Position numbers and translations under genes: made by a program
Part shown: in pieces, positions 1-10,549 of the stretch
How the letters are laid out: the number at the start of each line of letters is the position of its first letter
How positions within the stretch are numbered: position 1 is the first letter of the stretch
From: Enchytraeus crypticus
Lineage: Eukaryota > Annelida > Clitellata > Enchytraeida > Enchytraeidae
Length of the DNA: 64,000 bases
NCBI GenBank assembly: GCA_905160935.1
Contig: CAJHZI010000576.1
Coordinates: forward strand, 722,501 to 786,500
Direction: 5' to 3'
Notes under the pieces: model-generated
Told to the model about the DNA's origin: nothing
The model's database searches: none
The model's input: the letters and a program-made list of their open reading frames with translations, nothing else

Positions 1-299
1 ACTCTAGTAGTAAATGAAACGAAACCACAAACATAACTATGAACGAATGACACAAAAGTAAGAAATTGTAAAAGGATGAAAATTAATTATTGCATAAATA
101 TTTCTGACGATATTCCATAAATCAATAACACGTTGAAAGGAGTCAAAGATTTATAAATTACTTAATTATAGCGAAAAATTACAACGAAAATATAAAATCT
201 CATTACTATTATCTTATTATAGGCCTACATTGCCTTGTGTTATATTATTACATACAGTAATAATATAATAAGTATTTAGTAACTTATCGTGGAGTACTT

Positions 300-895
300 T
301 GCTATATGGAATTAAATGATATTGTATTTTGTTTTATTTTATGGCAATGCATTTCATTGCAATGTATCGAATATTATAGTATTATAGAACGGTATCATAT
401 CGCTTTGTATTGTATTGCATTATATTGTAATGAGTTGCGTTGCTTTGGGTTGTTTTGTGTTGTGTTGTCTTTTTGTTGATTTTCATTACATTGCATTAAA
501 TTTCATTTCATTGCACTGCATTGCATGGCACTGCATTGTATTGTATTGTTACTGTACTGTGCTGTATTGTATTGTATTCGTGTGGTGCTTTGGCGCTTTG
601 TTGTGTAGAGTCTGCAAGAGACGCCCCTGACATTGCCTTATGGCGAGGAACAGTACGTTAAATTCTTACTGATTGATTATTGATTTTTATATTGTGCTGT
701 ATTGTATTGTACTGTATTGTATTGTACTGTATTGTATTGTATTGTATTGTATTTTATTGTATTGTATTGTGCTGTATTTCATTGCTTTGTGTTGTATTGT
801 GTTGTGTTGTATTGTGTTGTATTGCATTGCACTGTATTGTATTGCATTGTATTGCATTGTATTGTATTGTATTGTATTGTATTGTATTGTATTAG
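300..895. repeat. TTGTA/TTGCA pentamer satellite in PTK7 intron
   Basis: Degenerate from 300 to 600 and nearly pure from 689, the TGTAT pentamer runs directly into the acceptor of exon w1. Long Leu/Tyr/Cys-rich ORFs here are translations of the repeat. A second, smaller patch of the same pentamer lies at 59365-59440. Bases 1-300 are AT-rich intron with nothing recognisable. Confidence 0.9.
608..685 (+). mobile_element. Interspersed element C fragment
   Basis: The segment CAAGAGACGCCCCTGACATT and following, ending GTTAAATTCTTACTGATTGA, recurs almost unchanged at 54586-54655 and, reverse-complemented, at 2443-2562, 19312-19510, 24878-24950, 26955-27165, 54838-54900 and 56606-56655. Confidence 0.7.
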
Positions 896-1046
896 CTGGT
901 AGATGAGAGGATTGAGATGGACCAGGCAGCTGGAGTGCTGAAGATCAAGGACGTCCAAACCTCTGATAAAGGAAACTACGCCTGTCTCGTTATCACTGAG
1001 GGATTCAGTCCAATCACTTCCAGCAATGCTCATCTTTATGTGGAGA
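896..1046 (+). CDS. PTK7: PTK7 exon w1: C-terminal half of an Ig domain
   Basis: Open frame from LVDERIEMD to HLYVE with the Ig F-strand motif DKGNYAC. Donor A|GTGAGT gives phase 1. The acceptor is taken as TTAG at 892-895; an alternative is the TAG at 900-902. The upstream polypyrimidine role is filled by a TTGTA pentamer array. Confidence 0.85.
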
Positions 1047-3457
1047 GTGAGTTCCTCTTTGCCTGGATTCAATAACCATGCTGGAATATGCCATTTCTTA
1101 GTAGAAATAGTAACATATAAATAAAAGTAACAAAGTACATAGTATTCATAGTAACATTTAAATACAATATAGTGTATAGTATTTGTAGTAACATATAATA
1201 AAATAGCTTAGAAAATAGAATAACATAATTTACTACAAAATTTGAAGCTATGCTGTCTCCTTTGTTTCCACGAGCTGAATAAGCGACATGCGTCAGGTTT
1301 CTGCCTGTGGACCAGTAGGTGCGAGGTTCAAATACCAGGATCGCCTATCACTGATATTATTTAGAGATTGAACTGACGTTTTATCTAAACTTTAATATGA
1401 AATAACTCATTCTTAATTAATGACGTGGGTGAGACAGTGTAATGTGTGCTGCAGAATTGCATTTATTATATTCCCCTATATTTATTTTCGCTGAGTCATT
1501 AGTTGTTTTTATGCATGTTTTCTTTGTCTGCATTACGACACATTTTATAGAATTTAAGAATCTATGATTTCTTATATAGATGGATTGATTAAATACAATG
1601 TTGTGTAATAGAAAAGCTGAAATTTACCCCGAGACCGAGTGAAGAGGCTAAGCTTGACCTAAGGCTTCCCGGTGAGATTGCGTGCAGAGCTGAAGGTCGC
1701 ACTAAGCCTCAGGTCAGCTGGGTCAAGGTCAGTCCTGAAGGTCAGATTACTGGAGTGAAGGGTGACTCTGATGGGGTCGTAAGGTTTGCAGAGGTCAAGG
1801 CAGAAGACGCTGGCACATATGTATGCACTGCCAGTAACGACCAGGGTTCCATCAATGCCACTGTGAGAGTTCAGGTTGTAGGTATGTACTGCAGGCCTAT
1901 CTTTAGGTTGTCGACTAAAATATGTTACCAGAATAAAAGACTTAGATATTAAATAAATTAAAATCTATTAAGCCGGTACGCTATTCGTAAATTAAGATCT
2001 ATTAAGCCGATATGCTATTGAATAAATTACAATCTATTAAGCCGGTATGCTATTTCATAAATTACAATCTATTAAGCCGATACGCTATTTAATAAATTAT
2101 AATCTATTAAGACGATAGGCTATTTAATAAATTATAATCTATTAAGCCGATATGCTATTTAATAAATTACAATGTATTAAGTCGGTACGCTATTCCATAA
2201 ATTAGAATCTATTAAGCTGTTATGCTATTTCATAAATTACAATCTATTAAGCTGATATGCTATTTAATAAATTGCAATCTATTAAGCCAATTATTTGGAC
2301 GGAAATAACTTTAGTTACTAATTTTTATTTATTAAAAAATATAATTTCAGTATTCTAAACAAATTTGTTGCTCAAATTTCTAAATTTGAAATTTGAAATT
2401 AATTAAATTTTTAAATTAATATAATAGTAAAATAGTATTGGTTTAAAGTCTGTTTCCACATCCAATGATGATGTCAGCGACGTCCACACAGCACACATCA
2501 CTACAGATCTATTCACCCAGACTAATCTGCAAAATAAATGTGCTGAGGAGAAGTAATATTTGATATAATAAACTCTCTAAATCTTTTTTAAGAACATATT
2601 TGCCATTTTCAGTTCGACCACAGTTTCTGATTCGACCACAGAACGTGACGGCCTATGTGGGTAGTCCAGCTATTGTCCACTGCTCGGCTCTGGGGGAACC
2701 TCTACCTTCCATAGTCTGGGACAAAAATGGTCGAGTGGAAGCCATCGACCTTCAAAGATTTAAGGTGAGAATGTTTTGCGTTATTCAAGAAAGAAGAGAG
2801 TTAAGCTATCAGGCAACAGTACTAAGTCTTGTTAGAATAATTTTCGTAATGTGGTTGCTAATTTTTAAAGAAAAATTCTTAAATTTGGTACTATCATTAC
2901 GCCTATCTGGTGATTGTGTGAGCATAAATAAACTTTTAAACTAGCAGCGTCCGTTTTGATCTGTGGATTTTGGCTGACTAAGTTATTTAATGACTATATA
3001 TTTAAATAGAGCATTAGTACAATATTTAGAAAAGATATCAATTGCGAATATGTCGTATCAAAAATATTCGTGTACCGAAATATTTATTAATTCATCTCTA
3101 TTAACTACAAATCCATTTGTAAAAATGCTAAGTAGTTGTAAAACGAGTTAAAAAATATCCAACTGTTAAGTTTCATTAATGTAGTTAAGACAATATGAAA
3201 ATATGTTAACTAAGTTCAAACTACTATGTAAAACTCTAGGACCTAAATAGAGAATTAATATTCGGTTTGTTTTTATTCCAGTGATGGGCCTATCATCTGA
3301 CCCTTAGAATTTCGCTATCATCGTGGTTTGATTGAAACGTCAATACATACTGTGTATTTCACTACAAAATTGTAAAAAATCGCTTATAAATACTGTTGCC
3401 TGTTAATTCTCTTGGAATAAAATCCTATGTTCCAGAAAATATTTGATTATTGTTAAT

Positions 3458-3488
<31 letters not shown>

Positions 3489-6400
3489 CGATGATGATGA
3501 TGTTAATGTGATGAGATGATGACGATGATGATGATGACGATGTGATAAAATGATGATGATGATGATGCGCAGCTGTTTGAGAACGGAACTATGTACGTCT
3601 CAGAGCTGTTCATGGAGGACAACGGCAAGTACAGCTGCACCGCCAGCAATGTAGGAGGTTCTGACAGAGAGGAAATTTTCATCATCGTGACTCTTGCAGG
3701 TCGTCACTCTCACGCTATCTCTCTCTCTCCTTATCTCTTTCTCTCTTTCTCTGTCTTTCTCTCTTTCTCTCTCTCTATCTCTCTCTCGTCAATATGATTT
3801 CATTCTCCCACATGACTGTTCAGCCTCTCTCCTTCACTCTTGAGTTTTAACTATTTTTCGTCCAATTGTTCCACAGCTTCACATATTTCATATCTCGTCG
3901 CGTCTTTTGATTTGTAAAAAATATGCTTAATAATAAATAATTTAATAGTAGAATGCAAATAAATCCTAATATAGCTTTAGTGAATATCTAATATCTCTGC
4001 TAAATACACCTGCAGAACAACAAGTGTATGAAGAAATATCTTGTGAAATATCGGAAGTTAACCTGTCATGTCATGTCATGTCATGTCATATCGTGTCAAG
4101 TCATGTCATGTCATGTCGTGTCATGTCATGTCATGTCACGTCACCGCATATCATGTCACGTCACGTCACGTCATGTCATGTCATGTCATGTCATATCATG
4201 TCACGTCATATCATGTCACGTCACGTCATGTCATGTCATGTCATGTCACGTCACGTGATATCATATCATGTCACGTCATGTCATGTCATGTCATGTAAAT
4301 CTGCTATGCGTTATCTTCTTGAAATTCACTAAAATACTGCTACCTTTTCCGATTGTGAAGTAAATTGCATGCTATTCTTCAGGAGGACGTGGTCACATGG
4401 AGAAGGCAGAAGGCCTGGGACTGACTAAGACTGTGGTAATAGCCACATGCAGTGTTGTCGCCTATCTGGGGGTGGTCATTGGTATCGTCGTCTACTGCAG
4501 TCTGCGCATGATTCGTTCACGCAGAGAGCGCAAGAGGGATGAAAACAACGGGACAAATGGTCAACACAACTTAGGTATGTACTCATCGTCATCGTCATTT
4601 TCCCTTGAATCATAATACAACTAGGGTCATAATACAAATGGATCTTCCTTTTTGTTCGTTGTAAAGAATTTTGTAGCAATTTCTCACCAACTCACACACA
4701 TTGTACACATTGTGATTAATATAATTAATTATATTTTATGTATCCTTTGTATTCTTTCAAAGTGACAGTTATAATATTAAATATTTTGAAATAATTTCAC
4801 ATGTTTATTAAAAATACTAAACTCACAAAAACTTCCTGCGTCATCGGCATTAATGTTTTGAAATTGATTGATCTTATTTCAAAGAAAATTGTAACTTCTG
4901 TATAAAAATTTAAACAGGTGATCATGTGATATATTAAACGTGATCTTGTGATGTATTAAATGTGATTGATGACATCATTGGCAATATTTTCACTGTAATG
5001 CACGTTGAGCTGTTTATGAATTCTGATCTGTTTGTTCTGTCCAATCACATCAAATTGAATAGCATACTTGCTTGATAAACAACTTACCATTGGATCGAAA
5101 AGCAGCTTGTCTGACAGTATCCTTGATTATACAGAAACAGACGTTAAACTTAATCTTACTGCTTTTATAAAGAAATTTATTCATCACTCTCATCTCCCCC
5201 TGAATCCCAGTTTAGCTAGGGTCGGGAATCGAATTGATTTTCTATTCGTTTTATGAATAGATTACCCATTCCTTGTAGAAATTTAGTTTAAACTTCTGAA
5301 GCCTAGGCGCTCACGAACAGAATGCCCTTTCTGGCTTTGGATTTCTCAGAATGACTCTCTTCTAGTGCACTGCCTAACGGCAGGTCCATGGCATATAACT
5401 CTTCCAACCAATTCTATCCTCAGCCTTCCTTTTCATTTCATTATATGAATTTGTTAACAGATTATCCGGCATCCCAAAGCATCTCACTCTTTCAGTAAAG
5501 TAGTCTCGAAGACCGAGTTCGGACATGGCATTGCTATATAAGTTTTCGTTGTTACTACTACTACTACTAATAATAATAAATTGCTTGAATAACAACTAGC
5601 TGAATTAAAATGCCATAACAATATAATGTATATAATAATAATAATAATAATAATAATATTAATAATCATAATAATAAAATAAAGTCTCTTTTATCTTATT
5701 TTTTAGCCCAGGGCCCTTTACAGCCTAGGGCATTAAAAAAATAATTAAAAATAAAAATAAAAATAATAATAACAATAATAATAATGGGAGGGGAATCTGA
5801 GCGCACTTCTACCTCCCCGGGTGGTGAAGAATCGCACTTAAATCAACCGTCATCGACAGCATATCCGACTGCGGATCAGTGTGTGCGGGGTTCGAGTCCT
5901 GGGCTCTCCCGTCACTGACGTCATTTTCTGACGTCGTAGAACGGGCATACATGATATTGAAGAACAAGAGATGCGACACTGAACGCGATAATAATAATAA
6001 TTAAATATAAATAAAAATAATAAACTCAGAGTGATTAATCAAAAATAACCGTTCTAATAAACGTTTATAATAATTGATGTTCAGTTGATCTGGGCGTGGC
6101 TAGTGAGAAGCTGCTGGAGGCGGAGTCAGCTCAGGTGAGGTACGGCAGTGAACCTACGGAGCAGACAGAGCTGATGAACCGGACGTCCCTGACACTGAAG
6201 GACCTGGACAACAGATCCCGTGTGTCAGGCAGCAGCAGTAGCGCCCACCACCCCTCCCACGGCTCCACCACCTCTCACTCGACCACGCCTCCTCTCGTCC
6301 TGTCCTCCGAGTACGATAGATTCGGTGGATTCAGCAGAAATCAACTGCAGACCCTCGGCACGTTAGGTTTGTAAAGCTGGTAAAGATAAGGTTAACGTCA

Positions 6401-9345
6401 GTTTCCTCACCCGAAAGCGATGTCAGTGACGGACGAGCTCAGGATTTGAACTACGTACCTACTGATCCGCGGTCGAGTATCTAACCGGCTGGAGCCATGA
6501 AAGTTCATGGCTGGAGCCATTGGCAAAATGAAATGAAATTGTAAAGTTCATTTCATATCAATTATGTTCAAAATTGTGATTTACTCTATAGAAGACTAGA
6601 GTCTAGTTTAGCGTCAATTTTCTATCTCGCAGGAAGTCATTAAAGGGCGAGTTCTTCTGCATCCCTCCCCTACTGATGTCCGCAGTCAGGTAACTACTAG
6701 TTTGATAGCCGAATGGACAGCATGCTTGCTTGAGAAGTAGGAGAACATAGGTTCAAATCTCTGCTAGACCGTACTTGGAAGTATCCCTTGTGACGCGGAA
6801 AGAGACGTTAAACTTAGCTTTCCTTTAACGTTGCCAATTTGATACCAGCTTATGAAATTTTACAGAGTAATTTTCGATCGTGAGGATCCATTGCTTAAAT
6901 GACGGATTAATTTTCAAATTTGTTAGACTTAATAATCATTCGTATATTTGCAAAGTTAATATTTTGTATTTATTAGCTGCACCGACTCTTGATCGAGTTG
7001 ATATTAGCTTCTTAATTGTCTCCATAATTTAACTTATACGAAGCAGGAGAGCAATTTTATTACGATATTTTTGTTATGTTATTTGTTATATTATGTCAGT
7101 AAGGGAATACGGTTGATGAGGTCCTAGGCTCCAGAAATTGCTACAAAAATTTAAGCGAATGGAAAAGTCTCAAATAGGGTATTGACTGATGATATGATGT
7201 AGGACAGAGAGGATTTGAGACAGTCTATTCGTATCCCGACCCTAGTGCTGAGATTCAAGGGAAGATGATGATGATGATTTATTATATTATGCTACTCGTT
7301 ACGCTACGTTATTTATTAGATTATGTTGCTTGTTATGTTATTGCTATTATCAAATTTCCACACTTAACACTGAATCGTTATCTAAACTGTATTGTTTATC
7401 TACTAGGTCGAGGTCACTATGGAGACGTGTTTGTGGCCAAGGCTTATAACCTCGGGCCAGGTGTCGCTCCTGAGGTGCTCGTGCTCGTCAAGTCCCTGCT
7501 GTCCAGCTCTGGAGTGGAACAGGAGGAGTTCAGGAGAGAGGTGGAGTTGTTTGGAAGAGCTGCTCATAACAATGTGGCTCGACTGCTGGCTCTGAGCACT
7601 GAGGCCCAGCCAATGCTGGCTGTCTTCGAATACTGCGAATGGGTCAGTCTCACGATGTGTCTATAGTCGAATATCTTGAACTGAATGTATCAATAGCGTA
7701 GGGGTAACGTCATGAAGTTTTAAATGACAGATCCTAAGGTGAATTGAACCCTCGTGGGTTCGAATCCCAGCCGCGCTGATCTGAGAGTAAAATCTCGGAC
7801 ATTCACTGGACTGGTTATACGGAAAATGGACTAAATTTCCTAGCAGTTTAAACATGTGGTCTTAAAAGTGATAGATATCAACACAGTTGATCGTTCACTA
7901 TAATGTGTATTTACTTTAATACATCGGTTCGAATCCCAGCCGGACAGTGTCATTTGTGATAATAATAGCACAATAGCACACATTATAGTGAATCGATTAA
8001 CTACGTTGATATCTATCACTTGTAATACTACATGTTAAATTCGATAGGGAATTTATTAAATTTTTCGTGGTACCAGTCCAGTGAATGTCAGAGATTTTAC
8101 TCTCAGATTGGAGTGGCCAGAGTTCAAACCCACGAGTTTTCAATTTACTGCAGGATTCATAGGCGTAACCACGAGCTAAAATCTGGGGGGGGACACAATT
8201 AGGCCCATGTGAAAAATTTCGTACTGGAAAAATTAAACTTTGTCTTTATTCTGTTTAACATAACAAATAGAGTGCTACTGTCGTCCATGACAACATCGAA
8301 CACAATTGAGACGAATCCAAGCCGCTGAGCAAAAGGAAGGTCCAAAATGTTGCAAATTCCCATTTAAATCTATAAAACTAGGCAATGATGAAAGGAATTA
8401 TAGAAGAGGAGGTTTTTCAGTGCTTTCGCTCAATGGTTGATAAGTTGACCTCGCTAGGAAAACAGCAGCAGCCTATAGATAGACCTATATCATTTTATCC
8501 AGCCGCTTAGCCCAGCTGGTTGGCACTCTTCATGTTTCGTCACCCTCGACTAACATCGGTCGCTCAGCATACACTATATAACTACAGATTCCATTAATAA
8601 ATGTAATGGAAGCATGTACTACTCTACTGCACGGCTCCACAATTGGCAATACTTAAACAGTTTTCAAGCGATCTTGAAAACGCGCCTATTTCTCAAATCA
8701 AGTATACATGTATAGGTTTGAACCTAAATTCTGGGGGGACATTTACATGCGTGTCCCCCCACTCGAAATTCTAGGGGAGACGTGTCCCCCCTGTTCCCCC
8801 CCAGTGTTACGCCAATGGCAGGATTTGTCATTTAAAACTTCGTGACGTTATCAACAAATTAATTTAGAAATTGTACTTAATAAATTGTATTCATTTAAGG
8901 TTTGCTAACGATTAATTGATTTTCAGGGTAACTTAAAGCAATACCTGTTATCAGCTAAGACCGAATCTCACCAAACTCCCCACCTTCCCGGCACTCACCA
9001 GGTGGCGTGTCCCACCACTGAGCAGAACTTTCGCATACTTCTGCAGGTGGCGCAGGGCATGGCTCACATCTGCTGCAAGCTGAAGCTGGTTCATCGAGAT
9101 CTCGCCGCCAGGAACATCCTGCTTGCTCCAAACATGGACGTCAAGGTCTGTATGGAAAAAAGATTTAGTAGTTTGTTCATCGACTCTTATTTATTGTTCT
9201 TGTATTACATGCTTATTCCGTTTGCCTAGTTATTTTTCAATTTGTATGACTGAGAGGTGGTCAACTAGATAGGTTACTTGTGACCTATTTGACGGCCTTG
9301 TTTGTGTATGTCACTGTATATTTTGAGAGTATTGAAATAAACATA

Positions 9346-9393
<48 letters not shown>

Positions 9394-10502
9394 CCCCAGG
9401 CTGCCTTGTTTAGCAGTTTATGATATCGTATGAGATCATACAAGTAGATGTATGTATGATATCTTATACGTCTAGTTATTTACGATATTGTATACCGGCT
9501 GGTAGTCGACTTGGTAGTTTCTTTGCTTGATAAGCAAGAGGCTTCTGGTTCAGAAGCCCTCCGGGCATAACAGAATAGTTACAATTAGAGTGATAGTGTC
9601 GTCCATGACAACTTCGTACACTATTTGAGACAAATCGAAGCCGGTAGTAAAGAGAAGGTCCAAAACGGTGTAAATTCGAAAATCCTCAAAACCAGTTGAA
9701 AGATAAAGGGAATTCAAGCAAAGAGGATTTGAAGATAGCGTATAAAATTCGCAAATGGTGTAGATAAAATAGATGTTCGAATTAATTTTTTCCTACCACT
9801 ATGATTAATCATATAATCTCATTGCATTTGAGCGCACATATACTGCAGTAAGAAAGATTTAAGAATAACCTTTCAAGGCCCTCTGCTTACCTAATTGCTG
9901 ATTGATCTGGGATTTAAACCCTAGCTTTGTGATTTTGTTGCTCACGTACTTACCATCACCGAACTCCGACCTCACTACTCCTCATCATGTAATGCTATTT
10001 CCATTTTTAGATATTCAATCATTTTAGAACTTCCTACGCATTTTGTGAAAACGAAATTACGTAAATAATACTTAAAAATGCGAAATAATTTCTTTTTTTA
10101 TTAAAAAATCCTTGAACAATGTCGTTGCAGGTATCCCGCCTGTCCCTATCCAGGGACATGTACTCTGCAGACTACGCTCACTTCCACGACCGCCTCATTC
10201 CACTGCGGTGGATGTCCCCGGAAGCAGTCCTACTCGCCGACCAATCCGAATCGAGCGACGTTTGGTCATACGGAGTATTTGTGTGGGAGCTCTACACCGT
10301 GGGCGCGCAACCCTACGTGTCGAGGACCGATGAGCAGATCCTGCTGGGCCTCAGAACCGGCGAGAACCAGTTACACCGGCCCGTCAGCTGCCCGCCCGAG
10401 GTCTGGAGGCTCGCCGGGGCCTGCATGGACTCCCAGCCCGGTCAGAGGCCTGGCTTCACTGATATCATTATGCAGCTGAATCATCTCGAGGGAAGAATCT
10501 AG
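896..10502 (+). CDS. PTK7: PTK7/CCK4/off-track family receptor pseudokinase, 3' part (9 exons in window)
   Basis: Single-pass membrane receptor of the PTK7 (CCK4, fly off-track, Hydra Lemon) family, a catalytically dead tyrosine kinase homologue acting in Wnt/planar-polarity signalling. Exons: 896-1046, 1612-1881, 2613-2764, 3573-3699, 4383-4574, 6085-6366, 7407-7642, 8927-9145, 10131-10502; all join in frame to 666 residues plus stop. Order: end of one Ig domain (DKGNYAC), a complete Ig (C..W..DAGTYVC), a complete Ig split over two exons (C..W..DNGKYSC), a hydrophobic transmembrane segment followed by basic residues (RSRRERKR), a Ser/Thr-rich juxtamembrane stretch, then a kinase fold. The kinase keeps GRGHYGDV, the VLVLVK lysine, HRDLAARN and WMSPEA, but the DFG position reads RLS. 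Vertebrate PTK7 also lacks DFG (ALG) and ends shortly after the kinase, as here. Vertebrate PTK7 has seven Ig domains, so four or more are upstream of the window. Family assignment is firm; exon edges are hand-derived. Confidence 0.94.
1047..1611. other. PTK7 intron, little structure
   Basis: AT-rich intron. 1285-1365 holds a short SINE-like piece (GAGGTTCAAATACCAGGA resembles a tRNA B box). Nothing else supported. Confidence 0.5.
1612..1881 (+). CDS. PTK7: PTK7 exon w2: complete Ig domain
   Basis: Phase 1 to phase 1 exon (270 nt) encoding one Ig: GEIACRAEG (B-strand Cys), PQVSWVKV (C-strand Trp), DAGTYVCTASN (F-strand Cys). Acceptor AATAG at 1607-1611, donor G|GTATGT. The first codon is completed by the A left from the previous exon. 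Confidence 0.9.
1950..2295. repeat. 35-36 bp tandem repeat
   Basis: About nine copies of a unit built on AATCTATTAAGCCGRTAYGC followed by TATTTCATAAATTAC, with scattered substitutions. Intronic (PTK7). The rest of this intron is AT-rich plus an element C copy at 2443-2562. Confidence 0.9.
2443..2562 (-). mobile_element. Element C copy
   Basis: Contains GATGATGTCAGCGACGTCCA, the CAGCACACATCACTACAGAT box and TGCTGAGGAGAAGTAA, matching the copies at 19312 and 26955. Intronic in PTK7. Confidence 0.75.
2613..2764 (+). CDS. PTK7: PTK7 exon w3: first half of the membrane-proximal Ig domain
   Basis: Acceptor ATTTTCAG, phase 1 in, phase 0 out (AAG|GTGAGA). Encodes VRPQFLIRPQNVTAYVG, the B-strand Cys in AIVHCSALG and the C-strand Trp in PSIVWDKNG. 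NVT is a potential N-glycosylation site. Confidence 0.92.
2765..3572. other. PTK7 intron with GAT/GAC array at its 3' end
   Basis: AT-rich with no recognised element up to 3458. From 3459 to 3567 it is an imperfect GATGAT/GACGAT array ending a few bases before the exon w4 acceptor. Confidence 0.8.
3573..3699 (+). CDS. PTK7: PTK7 exon w4: second half of the membrane-proximal Ig domain
   Basis: Starts LFENGTMYVS and holds the F-strand motif DNGKYSCTASN. Phase 0 in, phase 1 out. The donor is the weak GTCGTC at 3700-3705, and the acceptor (GCGCAG) sits directly after a GAT/GAC trinucleotide array with no clear polypyrimidine tract. Confidence 0.87.
3707..4296. repeat. CT-rich tract and TGTCA pentamer satellite
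   Basis: 3707-3787 is a CT-rich microsatellite. 4064-4296 is a nearly pure TCATG/TCACG pentamer array that gives Met-Ser-Cys-His ORFs in all three forward frames. Both lie in the PTK7 intron before the transmembrane exon. Confidence 0.9.
4383..4574 (+). CDS. PTK7: PTK7 exon w5: transmembrane segment
   Basis: Symmetric phase 1 exon (192 nt). About 23 mostly hydrophobic residues (TVVIATCSVVAYLGVV and following to VVYC) are followed by the stop-transfer cluster RMIRSRRERKR. Acceptor CTTCAG, donor G|GTATGT. Confidence 0.92.
4575..6084. other. PTK7 intron with element debris
   Basis: 5205-5345 is a reversed fragment of the SINE/RTE-tail family (CAGTTTAGCTAGGGTCGGGA; GCCTAGGCGCTCACGAAC). 5360-5560 is an antisense end of the L4 LINE family. 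5629-5790 is TAA/AATAAT-rich. 5845-5945 contains a tRNA-like SINE piece (GGGTTCGAGTCCTGGGCTC). No coding exon seen. Confidence 0.6.
5360..5560 (-). mobile_element. L4 LINE 3' fragment (antisense)
   Basis: Minus-strand translation gives MKRKAEDRIGWKSYMPWTCR, the C-terminal signature of the L4 reverse transcriptase family also seen at 19760, 32270, 37500, 40935, 43830 and 63790. Confidence 0.75.
6085..6366 (+). CDS. PTK7: PTK7 exon w6: cytoplasmic juxtamembrane region
   Basis: 282-nt symmetric phase 1 exon, clearly richer in GC than the flanking intron. Low-complexity Ser/Thr/His region ending in RNQLQTLGTLG, which lines up with the LQPITTLGK segment just before the vertebrate PTK7 kinase domain. 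Donor G|GTTTGT. Confidence 0.9.
6371..7406. other. PTK7 intron with SINE B and RTE tail
   Basis: 6371-6510 is a reversed SINE B copy (CCGCGGTCGAGTATCTAACC). 6700-6830 is another tRNA-like SINE piece. 7090-7276 resembles an RTE 3' end: its forward translation contains DREDLRQSIRIPTL and it finishes in a GATGAT tail. Confidence 0.65.
7407..7642 (+). CDS. PTK7: PTK7 exon w7: kinase N-lobe
   Basis: Encodes the glycine loop GRGHYGDVFVAKAY, the strand-3 lysine in VLVLVKSL and the helix-C glutamate in FRREVELFG, ending at EYCEW. Acceptor ACTAG, phase 1 in; donor TGG|GTCAGT, phase 0 out. Confidence 0.93.
7685..7925 (+). mobile_element. SINE A copy (tRNA-derived)
   Basis: Pol III A-box-like TAGCGTAGGGGTAACGTCATG, B box GTGGGTTCGAATCCCAGCC, then the family body TGAGAGTAAAATCTCGGACA and an end near GATAGATATCAACACAGTTG. 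Related copies at 7926-8175 (reversed), 15495-15715 (reversed) and 61180-61412. Confidence 0.85.
7926..8175 (-). mobile_element. SINE A copy, opposite orientation
   Basis: Reversed copy facing the preceding one, with GATATCTATCACTTGTAATA and GTCAGAGATTTTACTCTCAG; truncated and diverged near its B box. The two form a large intronic inverted repeat. Confidence 0.75.
8176..8926. other. PTK7 intron with CR1-like 3' fragments and G-tracts
   Basis: 8262-8420 matches the 3' untranslated end of the CR1-like LINE at 28780 (GTGCTACTGTCGTCCATGAC). 8480-8730 carries degraded LINE coding sequence (TTTCAAGCGATCTTGAAAAC). Short G7/C7-type tracts occur at 8186-8195 and 8730-8805. Confidence 0.55.
8927..9145 (+). 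CDS. PTK7: PTK7 exon w8: kinase hinge and catalytic-loop remnant
   Basis: Starts GNLKQYLLSAK (vertebrate GDLKQFL) and contains LVHRDLAARN. Phase 0 at both ends; acceptor TTTTCAG, donor AAG|GTCTGT. The HRD triad is canonical here, whereas human PTK7 has HKD. Confidence 0.93.
9146..10130. other. PTK7 last intron
   Basis: 9348-9391 is a pure CT run. 9586-9725 is a 3'-end copy of the CR1-like LINE. 9480-9560 resembles the G-type SINE. The remainder is AT-rich with no feature. Confidence 0.55.
10131..10502 (+). CDS. PTK7: PTK7 exon w9: kinase C-lobe and stop
   Basis: Opens VSRLSLSRDMYS, where DFG would lie (RLS instead), then PLRWMSPEAV, SSDVWSYGVFVWELYT and the C-lobe Arg in PGQRPGF. TAG at 10500-10502. 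The exon is conspicuously GC-rich relative to the flanks. Confidence 0.95.
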   Translation, partial: VSRLSLSRDMYSADYAHFHDRLIPLRWMSPEAVLLADQSESSDVWSYGVFVWELYTVGAQPYVSRTDEQILLGLRTGENQLHRPVSCPPEVWRLAGACMDSQPGQRPGFTDIIMQLNHLEGRI

Positions 10503-10543
10503 AAATTGTTAACTTAGCCGACAGTCAGTTGACGAGATGGATA

Positions 10544-10549
10544 AATAAA
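10544..10549 (+). promoter_or_regulatory. Candidate PTK7 polyadenylation signal
   Basis: First AATAAA after the stop codon, 42 nt downstream. Such hexamers are common in this AT-rich DNA, so the true 3' end could lie further on. Confidence 0.35.

Noticed and set aside
415-1072. Small ORFs of 66-97 codons rich in Leu, Tyr, Cys or Asn, Thr, Gln
   Set aside because: They are translations of the TTGTA pentamer in several frames and on both strands; a pentamer without stops is open in every frame. The only real coding part is PTK7 exon w1.
4024-4332. Three overlapping Met-Ser-Cys-His ORFs
   Set aside because: Produced by the TCATG pentamer; all three frames are open because the unit has no stop codon.
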